Source of the DNA: Terrirhizobium terrae
GTDB lineage: Bacteria; Pseudomonadota; Alphaproteobacteria; Rhizobiales; Rhizobiaceae
DNA length: 64,000 nucleotides
Assembly: GCF_030323265.1 (NCBI RefSeq)
Contig: NZ_CP104992.1
Coordinates: 3,943,501-4,007,500, forward strand
Reading direction: 5' to 3'
Part shown: piece after piece, positions 1-8,893 of the stretch
Numbering within the stretch: position 1 is the stretch's first letter
Layout of the letters: every line of letters starts with the position of its first letter
Position numbers and translations under genes: made by a program
Notes under the pieces: generated by a model
Seen by the model: the letters and a program-made list of their open reading frames with translations, nothing else
The model's database searches: none
What the model was told of the DNA's origin: nothing

Positions 1-261
1 GTTATGGGCGATCATCGTCGCGCCGGCAAAGTCGTCGGCGAATTCGTCCATCACCTCGGGAAACTCGCCGGCATCCTCGACATGCTCCGGACGGATGCCG
101 TGGATCGCGATGTTGAAGGAGGAAAACCGCATGTCCTTCGGCCGGATCATCCGCTCCTCGACCCGCACCACCCGGCCATCCTCGATCCAGGCAAGCCCGA
201 CCGAACAGGCACTGCCGCGCTGCTCGTTGGCGGTTTCGAAATCGATGGCGATGGTTTTCAC
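1..261 (-). CDS. DnaQ-like 3'-5' exonuclease, partial (N-terminal 87 residues)
   Basis: The gene starts with GTG at 261 and runs off the left edge of the window. The visible protein opens with the ExoI motif of DEDD exonucleases (IDFET, D7 and E9, metal ligands), followed about 75 residues later by the ExoII-like tail MIAHN at the window edge. This is the fold of the proofreading subunit epsilon and of stand-alone DnaQ-like nucleases acting on 3' ends of DNA or RNA. The ExoIII motif lies outside the window, so the substrate and the exact subfamily cannot be told. It is transcribed away from the toxin-antitoxin pair. Confidence 0.75.
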   Translation of the reverse strand, partial: MKTIAIDFETANEQRGSACSVGLAWIEDGRVVRVEERMIRPKDMRFSSFNIAIHGIRPEHVEDAGEFPEVMDEFADDFAGATMIAHN

Positions 262-374
262 GATAGGCTTCCGATGGCGTTTTCCAAGCGACTTTTAGGC
301 GCGATGACGTGATTCGGCAAAGACGGATGACCTCATCGCCTGTCTTGTCGGCGGACCTGCGAAATATTAAGTTT

Positions 375-388
375 GGTCACAGGTGACC
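375..388. promoter_or_regulatory. Palindromic operator candidate for the toxin-antitoxin operon
   Basis: GGTCACAGGTGACC is an inverted repeat with 6-bp arms and a 2-bp centre, placed 17 bp before the antitoxin start codon. Phd-family antitoxins usually repress their own promoter through such palindromes, so this is the likely autoregulatory site. The function is inferred from position and symmetry. Confidence 0.45.
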
Positions 389-404
389 ACTTTCGGAGTT
401 CGCT

Positions 405-662
405 ATGGCGACGATCTCTCTGAAGAATGCGAAAGCCGAACTCTCCGCGATGGTGGACAAGGCGAGCGCCGGCGAATTCGTTACCATTACCCGCCATGGC
501 AAGCCGACCGCTGTGCTCGTCAGCGTAGACGCGGCAGAGGTGGCGAGACGCGCCGTCCGGCGGACGAAGGAAAGCTTTGCGGATCACCTGCTCGCTTTTC
601 CCGAAGTTGAAGATGATGTCTTCCAACGCAACGTTTCACCATCTCGGGATGCCGAATTTTGA
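405..662 (+). CDS. Type II antitoxin, Phd/YefM family
   Basis: This 85-residue protein begins MATISLKNAKAELSAMVDKA and continues with a ...GEFVTITRHGKPTAVLVS core. That is the prevent-host-death fold: an N-terminal DNA-binding dimer and a C-terminal tail (about residues 55-85) that would wrap the toxin. A GGAG-like ribosome site precedes the ATG. The stop codon overlaps the toxin's start (TTGA), so the two are translationally coupled. It should neutralise the PIN toxin encoded next and repress the operon with it. Confidence 0.85.
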   Translation: MATISLKNAKAELSAMVDKASAGEFVTITRHGKPTAVLVSVDAAEVARRAVRRTKESFADHLLAFPEVEDDVFQRNVSPSRDAEF

Positions 663-1105
663 GCGGCTTCTTGCTGGACACCAATGTTGTCTCCAGCTTA
701 TCGCCGGTATCCGGCGACATGAGCGATGGTCTCGCGCGATGGCTTCGTGTGCAGAGTGAGCAGGACAAACTGTTTCTTTCGGTCGTCACAATTCATGAGA
801 TTTCCAAAGGCATAACTCTGCTCAAACGCAAAGGTGCAAATGCAAAAGCCGATCGTCTCGGGCTCTGGCTCGATACGGTGAAAACGAATTTCAGCGACAG
901 GCTTATCCCTTTTGATGCCGAAAGCGCCATCGTGGCCGGAGAACTGGAGGCGGATGCACTTTCGCGCGGGTTTGGGCCGGGAATGGCCGACGCTATGATC
1001 GCTGCAACAGCAAAGCTGAACGGCTTGACCGTAGTGACGAGGAATCTCAGGCATTTTAAGCCGTTAGAGATAGACGTCATTTCGCCATTGGACGTCTCCG
1101 TGTGA
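659..1105 (+). CDS. PIN-domain ribonuclease toxin, VapC family
   Basis: The protein has 148 residues and a TTG start that overlaps the antitoxin stop by four bases. PIN catalytic acids are visible: D7 in LLDTN, E47 in TIHEIS and D111 in GMADAMIAATA, followed by the VTRN strand. VapC-type toxins are Mg-dependent endoribonucleases that often cut tRNA or rRNA. A PIN toxin with a Phd-type antitoxin is a common mixed pairing. The TTG start plus the overlap would keep toxin output low and tied to antitoxin translation. The RNA target cannot be told from sequence. Confidence 0.85.
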   Translation: MSGFLLDTNVVSSLSPVSGDMSDGLARWLRVQSEQDKLFLSVVTIHEISKGITLLKRKGANAKADRLGLWLDTVKTNFSDRLIPFDAESAIVAGELEADALSRGFGPGMADAMIAATAKLNGLTVVTRNLRHFKPLEIDVISPLDVSV

Positions 1106-1325
1106 ACATCCTCACCGGCCACCTTATGTTGACGGCCACCGGTGTGTCTGCTGTTATGCTCTCATGATCAACGCGCTCGCCCATACCCATCTCACCATGA
1201 CCATTCGCCCTGCAGGGCGCGTGGCGGGTTTGGCGCGCTAGTCGATCATCCGTCCACCACCCTGCCGAATGATGGCAGGGTCCGGTGCGTCCGCTCTGCC
1301 TTTGGCAAAACCAAGGAAAGCGAAG

Positions 1326-1868
1326 ATGAAATCCGAGGAAGAGATCCGGGAAAAGCCGCCGCGAGCCGACAGGCTGGAAGGCTTCGTGATCCGCGCGGCC
1401 GGTCCGTCTGACGCCGAGCAGATGGCCGCGCTCCACAACCTGCCCGGCTATCGCTACGGCACCTTGCGTATCCCGTTTCACACTCCGGCGGAGATCCGGA
1501 AGTGGCTGGAAAATCCGGCTCCCGGCGACAGACAGCTCGTCGCTTGTGCAGATGGTCTTGTCATTGGCAATATCGGCCTCAGCCCGGCAGCCAATGGCCG
1601 GCGTCGCCACGTCGCTTCGATCGGCATGGGCGTTCACGACGATTTCAGAGGCCGCGGCGTCGGCTCGGCATTGATGAAGGCTGCACTCGACCTTGCCGAC
1701 AACTGGCTCGACATCCGCCGCGTGGAACTCACGGTCTTCACCGACAATGACGATGCCATCCGTCTCTATGAAAAGAACGGTTTCGTCACCGAAGGCCATC
1801 TCCGCGACTTCGCCTTCCGCGACGGCCGCTATGTCGACGCCTATTCGATGGCGAGGCTCAGAACCTGA
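1326..1868 (+). CDS. GNAT family N-acetyltransferase
   Basis: This is a 180-residue single-domain acetyltransferase. The start at 1326 (MKSEEEI) is chosen because AAGGAAAG lies just upstream; an in-frame ATG at 1269 lacks a comparable site. Motif A is clear: GMGVHDDFRGRGVGSALM, whose RGRGVGSA segment binds the acetyl-CoA pyrophosphate. It is followed by ELTVFTDNDDAIRLYEKNGF, typical of GNAT motif B. The FVIRAAGPSDAEQM opening and the RFxxGRYVD-like end resemble RimJ/RimL or phosphinothricin-type acetyltransferases. The substrate is unknown. It converges with ligA, whose stop lies 3 bp away. Confidence 0.85.
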   Translation: MKSEEEIREKPPRADRLEGFVIRAAGPSDAEQMAALHNLPGYRYGTLRIPFHTPAEIRKWLENPAPGDRQLVACADGLVIGNIGLSPAANGRRRHVASIGMGVHDDFRGRGVGSALMKAALDLADNWLDIRRVELTVFTDNDDAIRLYEKNGFVTEGHLRDFAFRDGRYVDAYSMARLRT

Positions 1869-1871
1869 AAC

Positions 1872-4038
1872 TCAGCCGCCGATGAAGGCCAGCCACTCGT
1901 CCTCGTCCATCACCTCGACGCCGAGCTCCCTCGCCTTGTCGAGCTTGGAGCCGGCGCCGGGCCCGGCCACGACATAGTCGGTCTTCTTGGAGACCGATCC
2001 GGCCACCTTGGCGCCGAGCCCTTCCGCTCGGGCCTTGGCCTCGTCGCGGGTGAATTTTTCCAGGCTGCCGGTAAAGACCACCGTCTTGCCGGCGACCGGG
2101 CTGCTGGAGGCGGCGATCTGTTCGGCCTCCTGCGGCGTCACTTCCGCAAGCAGCCGCTCGATCACCTCCAGATTGCGCGGCTCCTTGAAGAACTCGACGA
2201 TGGCGCGGGCGACGATCTCGCCGATACCCTCGATATTGTTCAGGTCCTCCCAGGCGTCACCGGCAAGTGACGCCGCCTCCTTCATCGCCTTGTCGAAGGC
2301 CTCGTAGCTGCCATAGTGGCGGGCAAGCAGCTTGGCCGTCGTCTCGCCGACATGGCGGATGCCGAGCGCATAGATGAAGCGGTTGAGCGCAATCGAACGG
2401 CGCTCGTCGATCGCATCGAACAGCTTCTTGACGCTGACCTTTCCGAAGCCGTCGATGTTTTCGAGCTTCATCAGCGGCGACGCGTCCTGCCGCTTCTTCA
2501 GCGTGAAGATGTCGGGCGCAGTACGGATCTGCAGCGACGGGTCTTCCGCCTCGAAGAAGAAGTCGACCTGCTTGGTGCCGAATCCTTCGATATCGAAGGC
2601 ATTGCGGGAGACGAAATGCTTCAGGTGCTCCGTCGCCTGCGCGCGGCATACGAAACCGCCGGTGCAGCGGGTGACCGAGATCGAGCTTGCCGGTCTTCTC
2701 GTTCTTCTCCCGCACCGCATGACTGCCGCAGACCGGGCATTTGGTCGGGAATTCGTATTTCCTCGCATCGGCCGGCCGCTTTTCCATGACGACATCCAGC
2801 ACCTGCGGAATGACGTCCCCTGCCCGCTGCACGATCACAGTATCGCCGATGCGGATATCGTGGTCGTCCTCGCGGATGCGCTCGCCGGAATTGCCGATCC
2901 CCTCGATATAGTCGGCATTGTGCAGCGTCGCATTGGTGACAACGACGCCGCCGACCGTGATCGGCGTCAGCCGCGCCACCGGTGTCAGCGCACCGGTGCG
3001 CCCCACCTGGATGTCGATATTCTCCACCGTCGTGAACGCCTGCTCGGCGGGGAACTTGTGCGCCGTCGCCCAACGCGGCGAGCGCGAGCGGAAACCGAGC
3101 CGCGCCTGCAGGTCCAGCCTGTCGACCTTGTATACGACACCGTCGATATCATAGTCGAGATCCGGCCGGGCAAGACCGATCTCGTGATAGTGGGCCAGAA
3201 TGTCCTCCAGCGAATTCAGCCGCTTCATCAGCGGGTTCACCGGAAAGCCCCAGTCCTTGAAGGTCTGCACCATCTCGTATTGCGTCTTCGGCAGGTCGTT
3301 CGGCTCGGAAATCTCGCCCCAGGCATAGGCGAAGAATTTGAGCTTGCGGCTCTCCGTCACCTTGGCGTCGAGCTGGCGCAGCGATCCGGCCGCGGTGTTG
3401 CGCGGATTGACGTATAGCTGCTTGCCCTGCGCTTCCATCTCGGCATTGAGCGCCAGGAAATCGCTCTTGGCCATATAGACCTCGCCGCGCACTTCGACGA
3501 CCGCTGGCACGCCCTTCGGCAGGCGGTTGGGGATCTCCTTGATCGTCTTGACGTTGGCGGTCACGTTCTCGCCCGTCGTGCCGTCGCCGCGCGTCGCGGC
3601 ATTGACCAGCACGCCGTCCTCGTAACGGATCGACATGGAAAGACCGTCGATCTTCGGCTCCGCGGTAAAGGCGATCGAATTGTCCGGCAACTGACCGAGG
3701 AAACGGTAGACGGAATTGACGAAGTCGCGCACGTCCTCGTCGGAAAACGTATTGTCGAGCGACAGCATCGGCCGCGAATGGGTGATCGGCGCAAAGGTGG
3801 CGAGCGGCGCAGCTCCCACCTTGATCGAGGGCGAGTCGGCGCGGATCAGTTGCGGAAAGCGTTCCTCGATCGCGCCGTTGCGGCGCTTCAGCGCGTCATA
3901 ATCCGCGTCGGAAATCTCGGGCGCATCCTTGGCATGATACAGCTCGTCATGATGCGCCAGTTCCTTTGCCAGCCGTTCCAGCTCGGTGGCTGCGGTCTGC
4001 TCGTTGAGTGTCTCGACGGGTGTCTGATCGGCGGCCAT
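1872..4038 (-). CDS. ligA: NAD-dependent DNA ligase LigA (frame broken at 2675-2682)
   Basis: LigA seals nicks in replication and repair using NAD. The adenylation domain carries the KIDG motif with the lysine near residue 129. It is followed by the OB fold, a Cys4 zinc finger (CPVC...CTGGFVC), helix-hairpin-helix repeats and a C-terminal BRCT domain (GKTVVFTGSLEKF to DYVVAGPGAGSKLDKA). The repaired length is 721 residues, normal for rhizobia. The frame breaks inside the zinc finger, where the minus strand reads GATCTCGG. Taking out one base gives GATTCGG and restores KLDSVTRCTGG. LigA is essential, so a sequencing error is far more likely than a pseudogene. It closes the dcw-recN group. Confidence 0.93.
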
Positions 4039-4243
4039 GCGGGAATCTCCATCTTCACCGCTTTTCTAGTGCAATCCTTGAGGATTGGAAGAAGCGTCAG
4101 TTCGAGGGTCATTCAAAACTCACGAAGATGTTGGGCGCCAACGGCTGAAACGGTGCCGACACCCGCTGGACGTGACACAGCACCCCATCGTAATACCTGC
4201 ACCAACCACTCAGGTTCAGAAGACGTGCAAGGAGAGCTACAGC

Positions 4244-4813
4244 ATGGCGCATCGCTGGAGAGACAACGGACTGCGCTACGGCCTCGTCACACGCATCTTC
4301 CACTGGAGCATGGCCTTCATCATCTGTTGGCAGTTCTCCGGGATCGTCATCAACCGGCTGTTCGGACGATCGGCACTCACCGACCTGCTCAACATGACCC
4401 ACGGCGAACTCGGAGCCACGATCCTCATGCTTGCGGCGCTGAGAGCGCTCTGGGGCTTCTACAATCTCAGAAACCGGCCGCCCCATGAACAGGGTGCCTT
4501 GGGCCTTGCCGCCCGCGCCGGCCATGCCCTTCTCTATCTGCTGATGCTGGCGATACCAGCGTTGGCACTCCTGCGCGCCACCGGTTCCGAATGGGGTCTC
4601 GCCCTTTTCGGCTTCCAGCTCGTGCCGCGCGGCAACGAGCGGGTGGAATGGATGGTGGCACCCGCCAACCTGCTCCACGGCGCGCTCGCCTGGACGCTGC
4701 TCGCCATGATTGCCGGCCACATCGCCATGGTGCTGATCCATCGTTTCGTCTGGAAGGATGAGGTTCTGCGTCGTATGGCAGGACCGGCTAGATTACCGCA
4801 GGCCGCTGAGTAG
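4244..4813 (+). CDS. Cytochrome b561 family protein
   Basis: This 189-residue membrane protein has four hydrophobic helices and the histidine pattern of di-haem b561/CybB proteins: H20 in RIFHWSMAF, H53 in NMTHGELG, and histidines in ARAGHALLYLL and IAGHIAMVLIH. Such proteins shuttle electrons between quinol and periplasmic or small-molecule acceptors, and the E. coli homologue CybB is a superoxide:quinone oxidoreductase. The start at 4244 follows AAGGAGAG at about 8 bp. It lies alone on the plus strand between ligA and recN, so it is not part of the dcw transcripts. Confidence 0.85.
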   Translation: MAHRWRDNGLRYGLVTRIFHWSMAFIICWQFSGIVINRLFGRSALTDLLNMTHGELGATILMLAALRALWGFYNLRNRPPHEQGALGLAARAGHALLYLLMLAIPALALLRATGSEWGLALFGFQLVPRGNERVEWMVAPANLLHGALAWTLLAMIAGHIAMVLIHRFVWKDEVLRRMAGPARLPQAAE

Positions 4814-4837
4814 AGAAACCGCCCGGGATGCGGCTGG

Positions 4838-6511
4838 TCAGCCGTTACCCGACAACAATGCTGCCGCAGCCGCCCTCGCCTCGTCGGTGACGGAAGCACC
4901 CGACAGCATGCGGGCAATCTCTTCGGCCCGGTGTTCGGGCTCCATGGTCGCAACCCGCGTGGCGATCTTCTCCGAACCGTCGCTCGCCGGCCCCTTGGAG
5001 ATCAACAGATGCGTCGCCGCACGGGCCGCAACCTGCGGCGCATGGGTGACGGAGAGAACCTGCACATTGGCAGACAGGCGCTTCAGCCGCTGACCGATCG
5101 CATCGGCCACCGCACCACCAACGCCCGTATCGATTTCGTCGAACACCAGCGTCGGAGCCGAACCGCGATCGGCTAGCGCCACCTTGAGCGCCAGCAGAAA
5201 GCGGGACAGTTCGCCGCCCGACGCGACCTTCATGATCGGCCCGGGACGCGTGCCCGGATTGGTCTGGACGTGGAACTCGACCGTATCGATACCCCCGGCA
5301 GCCGCAGAATCAGGATCGGCCGTGACATCGACCATGAAGCGGGCACGCTCCAGCTTCAGCGCCGGAAGCTCGGCCATGACGGCTGCAGCCAGTGCTTCAG
5401 CGCCGACTTTGCGCTTTTCGGAGAGAGCCGCCGCAGCACGATCGAATTCATCCTTCGCCGCAGCGGCGATCTTTTCAAGCTCGGCAAGCCGCTCCTCGCC
5501 CGCATCGAGATCAGCGAGATCCGCGACCATCTTCTCGGCCAGCGCCGGCAGGTCGACGACGGCAACCGAATATTTGCGACCGGCAGCGCGGAGCGCAAAC
5601 AGTCGCTCCTCGACGCGTTCCAGTTCGCGCGGATCGAACTCGGTGCGTCGTAGCGCCGCTTCCACTTCCATCTGCGCATTCGATAGATGGTTCAGCGCCT
5701 GATCCAGCAGTTCGACGGTCTCTTCCAGCAGGCCCGGCGCCTCGTGGCTCTTGCGCTCCAGCCGGCGCACCATCGAAGCGATCAGCGGCACGGGCGAGGC
5801 ATTGCCGTTGAGAAACTCGGAGGCCTCAGAAATATCACCGGCTATCCGCTCCGACTTCTGCATCTTCGAGCGCTGTTCGGCGAGCTCGTCCTCTTCGCCA
5901 TCACGCGGCGAAAGGGCTTCGAGTTCTTCGACCGAAGCGCGGATGTAATCCGCCTCGCGGGCAGCGGCCTCCACCTTGGCGCGGTGGGTCTTGAGCGTCC
6001 GATCGGCATCCCGCCAGGACTTGTAGAGCCCGCTCACCTGAAGCACCTCGTCGCCGAGGCCGGCAAAGGCATCGAGCAGCGTGCGGTGGGCATCGGTATC
6101 GATCAGCGCGCGGTCGTCGTGCTGCCCGTGGATCTCGACCAGCACCTGCCCCGCCTGGCGCATCAGCTGCACGCTCACCGGCTGGTCATTGATGGAAGCG
6201 CGCGTACGCCCATCTGCGGACTGGATGCGCCGGAAGATCAGGTCGCCGTCGTCGTCGATACCGTTGTCGCGCAGAAGCTTGCGGGCCGCATGGCTCATCG
6301 GCACATCGAACACGGCCGTCACCTGCCCCTTGTCCTCGCCATGACGCACCAGGCCGCCATCACCGCGGCCGCCGAGCGCAAGCGAAAGGCTGTCGAGAAG
6401 GATCGATTTGCCCGCACCCGTCTCGCCGGTCAGCACGGAAAGGCCCGCCTCGAAGGCAAGGTCCAGCTTCTCGATCAGAACGATATCGCGGATCGAAAGC
6501 TGGATCAGCAT
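4838..6511 (-). CDS. recN: DNA repair protein RecN
   Basis: RecN is an SMC-like ATPase that helps recombinational repair of double-strand breaks. The 557-residue protein has Walker A GETGAGKS at residues 29-36, long coiled-coil arms rich in E/R/A in the middle, and a C-terminal half with the signature KVASGGELSRFLLALK and Walker B TLVFDEIDTGVGG. It is intact. It lies about 40 bp downstream of bamD on the same strand and just upstream of ligA, a gene order conserved in rhizobia. Confidence 0.95.
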   Translation of the reverse strand: MLIQLSIRDIVLIEKLDLAFEAGLSVLTGETGAGKSILLDSLSLALGGRGDGGLVRHGEDKGQVTAVFDVPMSHAARKLLRDNGIDDDGDLIFRRIQSADGRTRASINDQPVSVQLMRQAGQVLVEIHGQHDDRALIDTDAHRTLLDAFAGLGDEVLQVSGLYKSWRDADRTLKTHRAKVEAAAREADYIRASVEELEALSPRDGEEDELAEQRSKMQKSERIAGDISEASEFLNGNASPVPLIASMVRRLERKSHEAPGLLEETVELLDQALNHLSNAQMEVEAALRRTEFDPRELERVEERLFALRAAGRKYSVAVVDLPALAEKMVADLADLDAGEERLAELEKIAAAAKDEFDRAAAALSEKRKVGAEALAAAVMAELPALKLERARFMVDVTADPDSAAAGGIDTVEFHVQTNPGTRPGPIMKVASGGELSRFLLALKVALADRGSAPTLVFDEIDTGVGGAVADAIGQRLKRLSANVQVLSVTHAPQVAARAATHLLISKGPASDGSEKIATRVATMEPEHRAEEIARMLSGASVTDEARAAAAALLSGNG

Positions 6512-6551
6512 GCGGCCTCGCCCATCAAGTCAGGCAGATAAATTGCATTAA

Positions 6552-7421
6552 TCAGGCGCCGATCAGCTTGGCCCCGGCGCGGGAAATCCACGAGCCCTTG
6601 TTCTCGCGCGGCTCGACGCCGCTCGACTGCAGGAGCTTGTAGGAATCGTCATACCACTGGCTGTCGGGATAATTGCGACCGAGAACCGCAGCAGCGGTCT
6701 GCGCCTCTTCCACAATGCCCATGCGGTAATAGGTTTCCGTCAGGCGCGCCAGCGCTTCCTCGACCTGGTTGGTGTTGGAATACTGCTCGACGACGGTACG
6801 GAAGCGCTGGATGGCGGCAAGATATTCCTTGCGCTCGAGATAATAGCGGCCGATCTGCATTTCCTTGCCGGCAAGCTGGTCTCGGGCGAAACGGATCTTG
6901 GCCTGCGCGTCCTCGACATATTCCGAGATCGGGATAGTCGTTGACCACCTTGGTCATCGCATCGATCGTATTGCGGGCAGCCTTCTGGTCCTGGGTCACG
7001 TCGGCGACCTGCTTGGAATAGCTCAGCCCCACCAGATACTGCACGTAAGCCGAGATCCTGGCTGCGCGGATACTGGTTCAGGTAGCGGTTGCCGGTCGCG
7101 ATCGCATCATCGTTGCGGCCCATCCGGTATTTGGCGAAAGTGCTCATCACCAGGGCCTTGCGGCCCCATTCGGTGAACGGGTTCTGGCGCTCGATGCTGT
7201 CGAACTTGCGGCTGGCTTCAACCATGTTGCCCGCCTTCATGTTGGCGAGACCCTGATTATAGAGCATTTCAGGTGATTCTGCTCTCGAAGCCGAGCTTGG
7301 TGATATCGATGTCCTTGTCGGACTGGCATGCCGTCACACCAAAACCGATACCGATGAGAGCAAGCGACAATAGACCGGCCCTCGTCAAGCTACGCATTCC
7401 TACAGACTTTCCATCAGCCAT
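6552..7421 (-). CDS. bamD: Outer membrane assembly lipoprotein BamD (three frame breaks)
   Basis: BamD is the essential TPR lipoprotein of the BAM complex that inserts beta-barrel proteins into the outer membrane. The signal peptide ends in lipobox GVTAC. TPR-like repeats follow, for example MLYNQGLANMKAGN, QYLVGLSYSKQ and IGRYYLERKEYLAAIQRF. The frame is broken at 6924-6930, 7051-7057 and 7275-7281. Each is repaired by removing one base and each then reads GATTCG/CGAATC (restoring NDYPDSEYVEDA, SQDSAYVQYL and FESESPEMLY). The repaired protein has 288 residues, normal for rhizobia. A second possible start is at 7397. Confidence 0.88.
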
Positions 7422-7561
7422 CCGATAGTCCCTGCTCGTCCCCGCGTAAATCTTCCATGCCCCGCGGCGTACTAGCCATAAAAGCAAGGTAAGGGCAACG
7501 CAATGGTTCGGCATTAATGCATTTTTGTGGCAAGGACTGCGCCTAATTGCCTCAAATCAAA

Positions 7562-7592
7562 GAAAAAGGCCGCTTCTTTCGAAGCGGCCAGT
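7562..7592 (-). terminator. Rho-independent terminator after lpxC
   Basis: On the minus strand GGCCGCTTC-GAAA-GAAGCGGCC is followed by TTTTTCTTT. It begins about 20 bp past the lpxC stop codon and separates lpxC from bamD transcription. Confidence 0.85.
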
Positions 7593-7611
7593 CAGACGGA
7601 GGTAATAATAC

Positions 7612-8573
7612 TCAACCGGCCCAGGGGGCGTATTCTGCAATGCTGACCGGAACGAATTCGCCGGCCCGCACGCGTGTCCCGACCGAGGTCGGAGCCTCGA
7701 CGACTTCGTAGGCCGTCGGATCGCTCAAAAGAGCCTTCAGCGCGTTGGCATTCATCTTGTGACCGCCGCGATAGGAGCGGTAGCAGCCGATGAACTGCGC
7801 ACCGGCAAGCGCCAGATCGCCGACGGCATCGAGCGTCTTGTGACGGACGAACTCGTCCTTGGCGTAGCGCAGGCCTTCGACGTTGACGACAGTTTCGTCA
7901 TCCGAGATGACGACCGAATTTTCCAGCGAGGAACCGAGCGCATAACCTGCGGCCCAGAGACGCTCGACGTCACGCATGAAGCCGAAGGTACGGGCGCGGG
8001 AAAGCTCGCTCTTGAAGGTCGCGGCCGTCAGGTCACCCTTCCAGCTCTGGCGGCCGATCAGCGAAGAGGCGAAATCGATCTCGACTTCGAGATCGCGTGC
8101 CGTCATACGGGCGGAACTCCGACCAGGACGCACCGGAATCGATCTCGCACCGGCTTCACGACGCGGATGTAACGGCGCTTGATGCCGAGGTTGACGATGC
8201 CGACCTGTTCGATCGCCTCGATGAAAGGATAGGAGCTGCCGTCCATGATCGGCATTTCGGCACCGTCGACTTCGACGACGACATTGTCGATGCCCATCGC
8301 ATAGAGCGCCGCCATGACGTGCTCGATCGTCGCGACCCACTTGGCCGGCGAGACGCCGAGAACCGTGCAGAGATCCGTCGGGCCGACCTGCGAGGAAACG
8401 GCGCGGTATTCGACCGACGTGCCGTCTTCGAGGTTGCGGCTGAAAACGATGCCCGTGCCGGCTTCAGCCGGCTGGAACGTGATGGAGACCGGAGCTCCAG
8501 AATGCACGCCGATGCCGCTCAACGTAACCGGAGCAGCGATCGTTGCCTGAAACCCGAGCAATCCAATAGTCAT
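7612..8573 (-). CDS. lpxC: UDP-3-O-acyl-N-acetylglucosamine deacetylase LpxC (two frame breaks)
   Basis: LpxC is the zinc deacetylase that commits UDP-acyl-GlcNAc to lipid A. Seen are GVHSG near the start, the catalytic segment ATIEHVMAAL, KTLDAVGDLALAG (HKxxDxxGD) and YRGGHKMN. The middle is shifted by two one-base gains, at 8141-8147 and 8088-8094. Restoring GATTCG/CGAATC at both gives VKPVRIDSGASWSEFRPYDGTRFEVEIDF-type sequence and a 319-residue protein of normal length. The gene is essential and a target of hydroxamate antibiotics. It follows ftsZ but has its own 300-bp leader and terminator. Confidence 0.92.
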
Positions 8574-8838
8574 TACATATGCCTTCTTCTTATCGTCGTC
8601 TCCGCATCCTGCGGATCCGTAGTCTTAGCTGGAGGGATATGAATCAAATGTTCCAGCACTCTCAGCGTTCTAAATACGCACCGACCGGTCGCTTTCCAAA
8701 TCACTGTTCGTTTCGGATTGTTACGGTTCCACGACATTCTTTGCGTACCATTGCATGCGCCCCTGCTCTGGCCGCTAAGCCACTGCTGGAAAACTACATT
8801 TTAGGCCGCCGCTCATATACGCGTACATAACAAACGAA
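8574..8838. other. Intergenic leader between lpxC and the ftsZ terminator
   Basis: About 265 bp without a credible gene. It is richer in A/T than its surroundings and should hold the lpxC promoter (minus strand). I see no strong -35/-10 pair or operator that I would commit to. Confidence 0.4.
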
Positions 8839-8872
8839 TAAGGGCCCGGATCGGATGATCCGGGCCCTTTCA
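8839..8872 (-). terminator. Terminator after ftsZ
   Basis: Inverted repeat AAGGGCCCGGATC / GATCCGGGCCCTT with an 8-bp loop, ending in a short U run on the minus strand, 22 bp after the ftsZ stop. It marks the 3' end of the ftsQ-ftsA-ftsZ transcript. Confidence 0.85.
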
Positions 8873-8893
8873 ACTTTGTTGTCGGCCGTTAAC

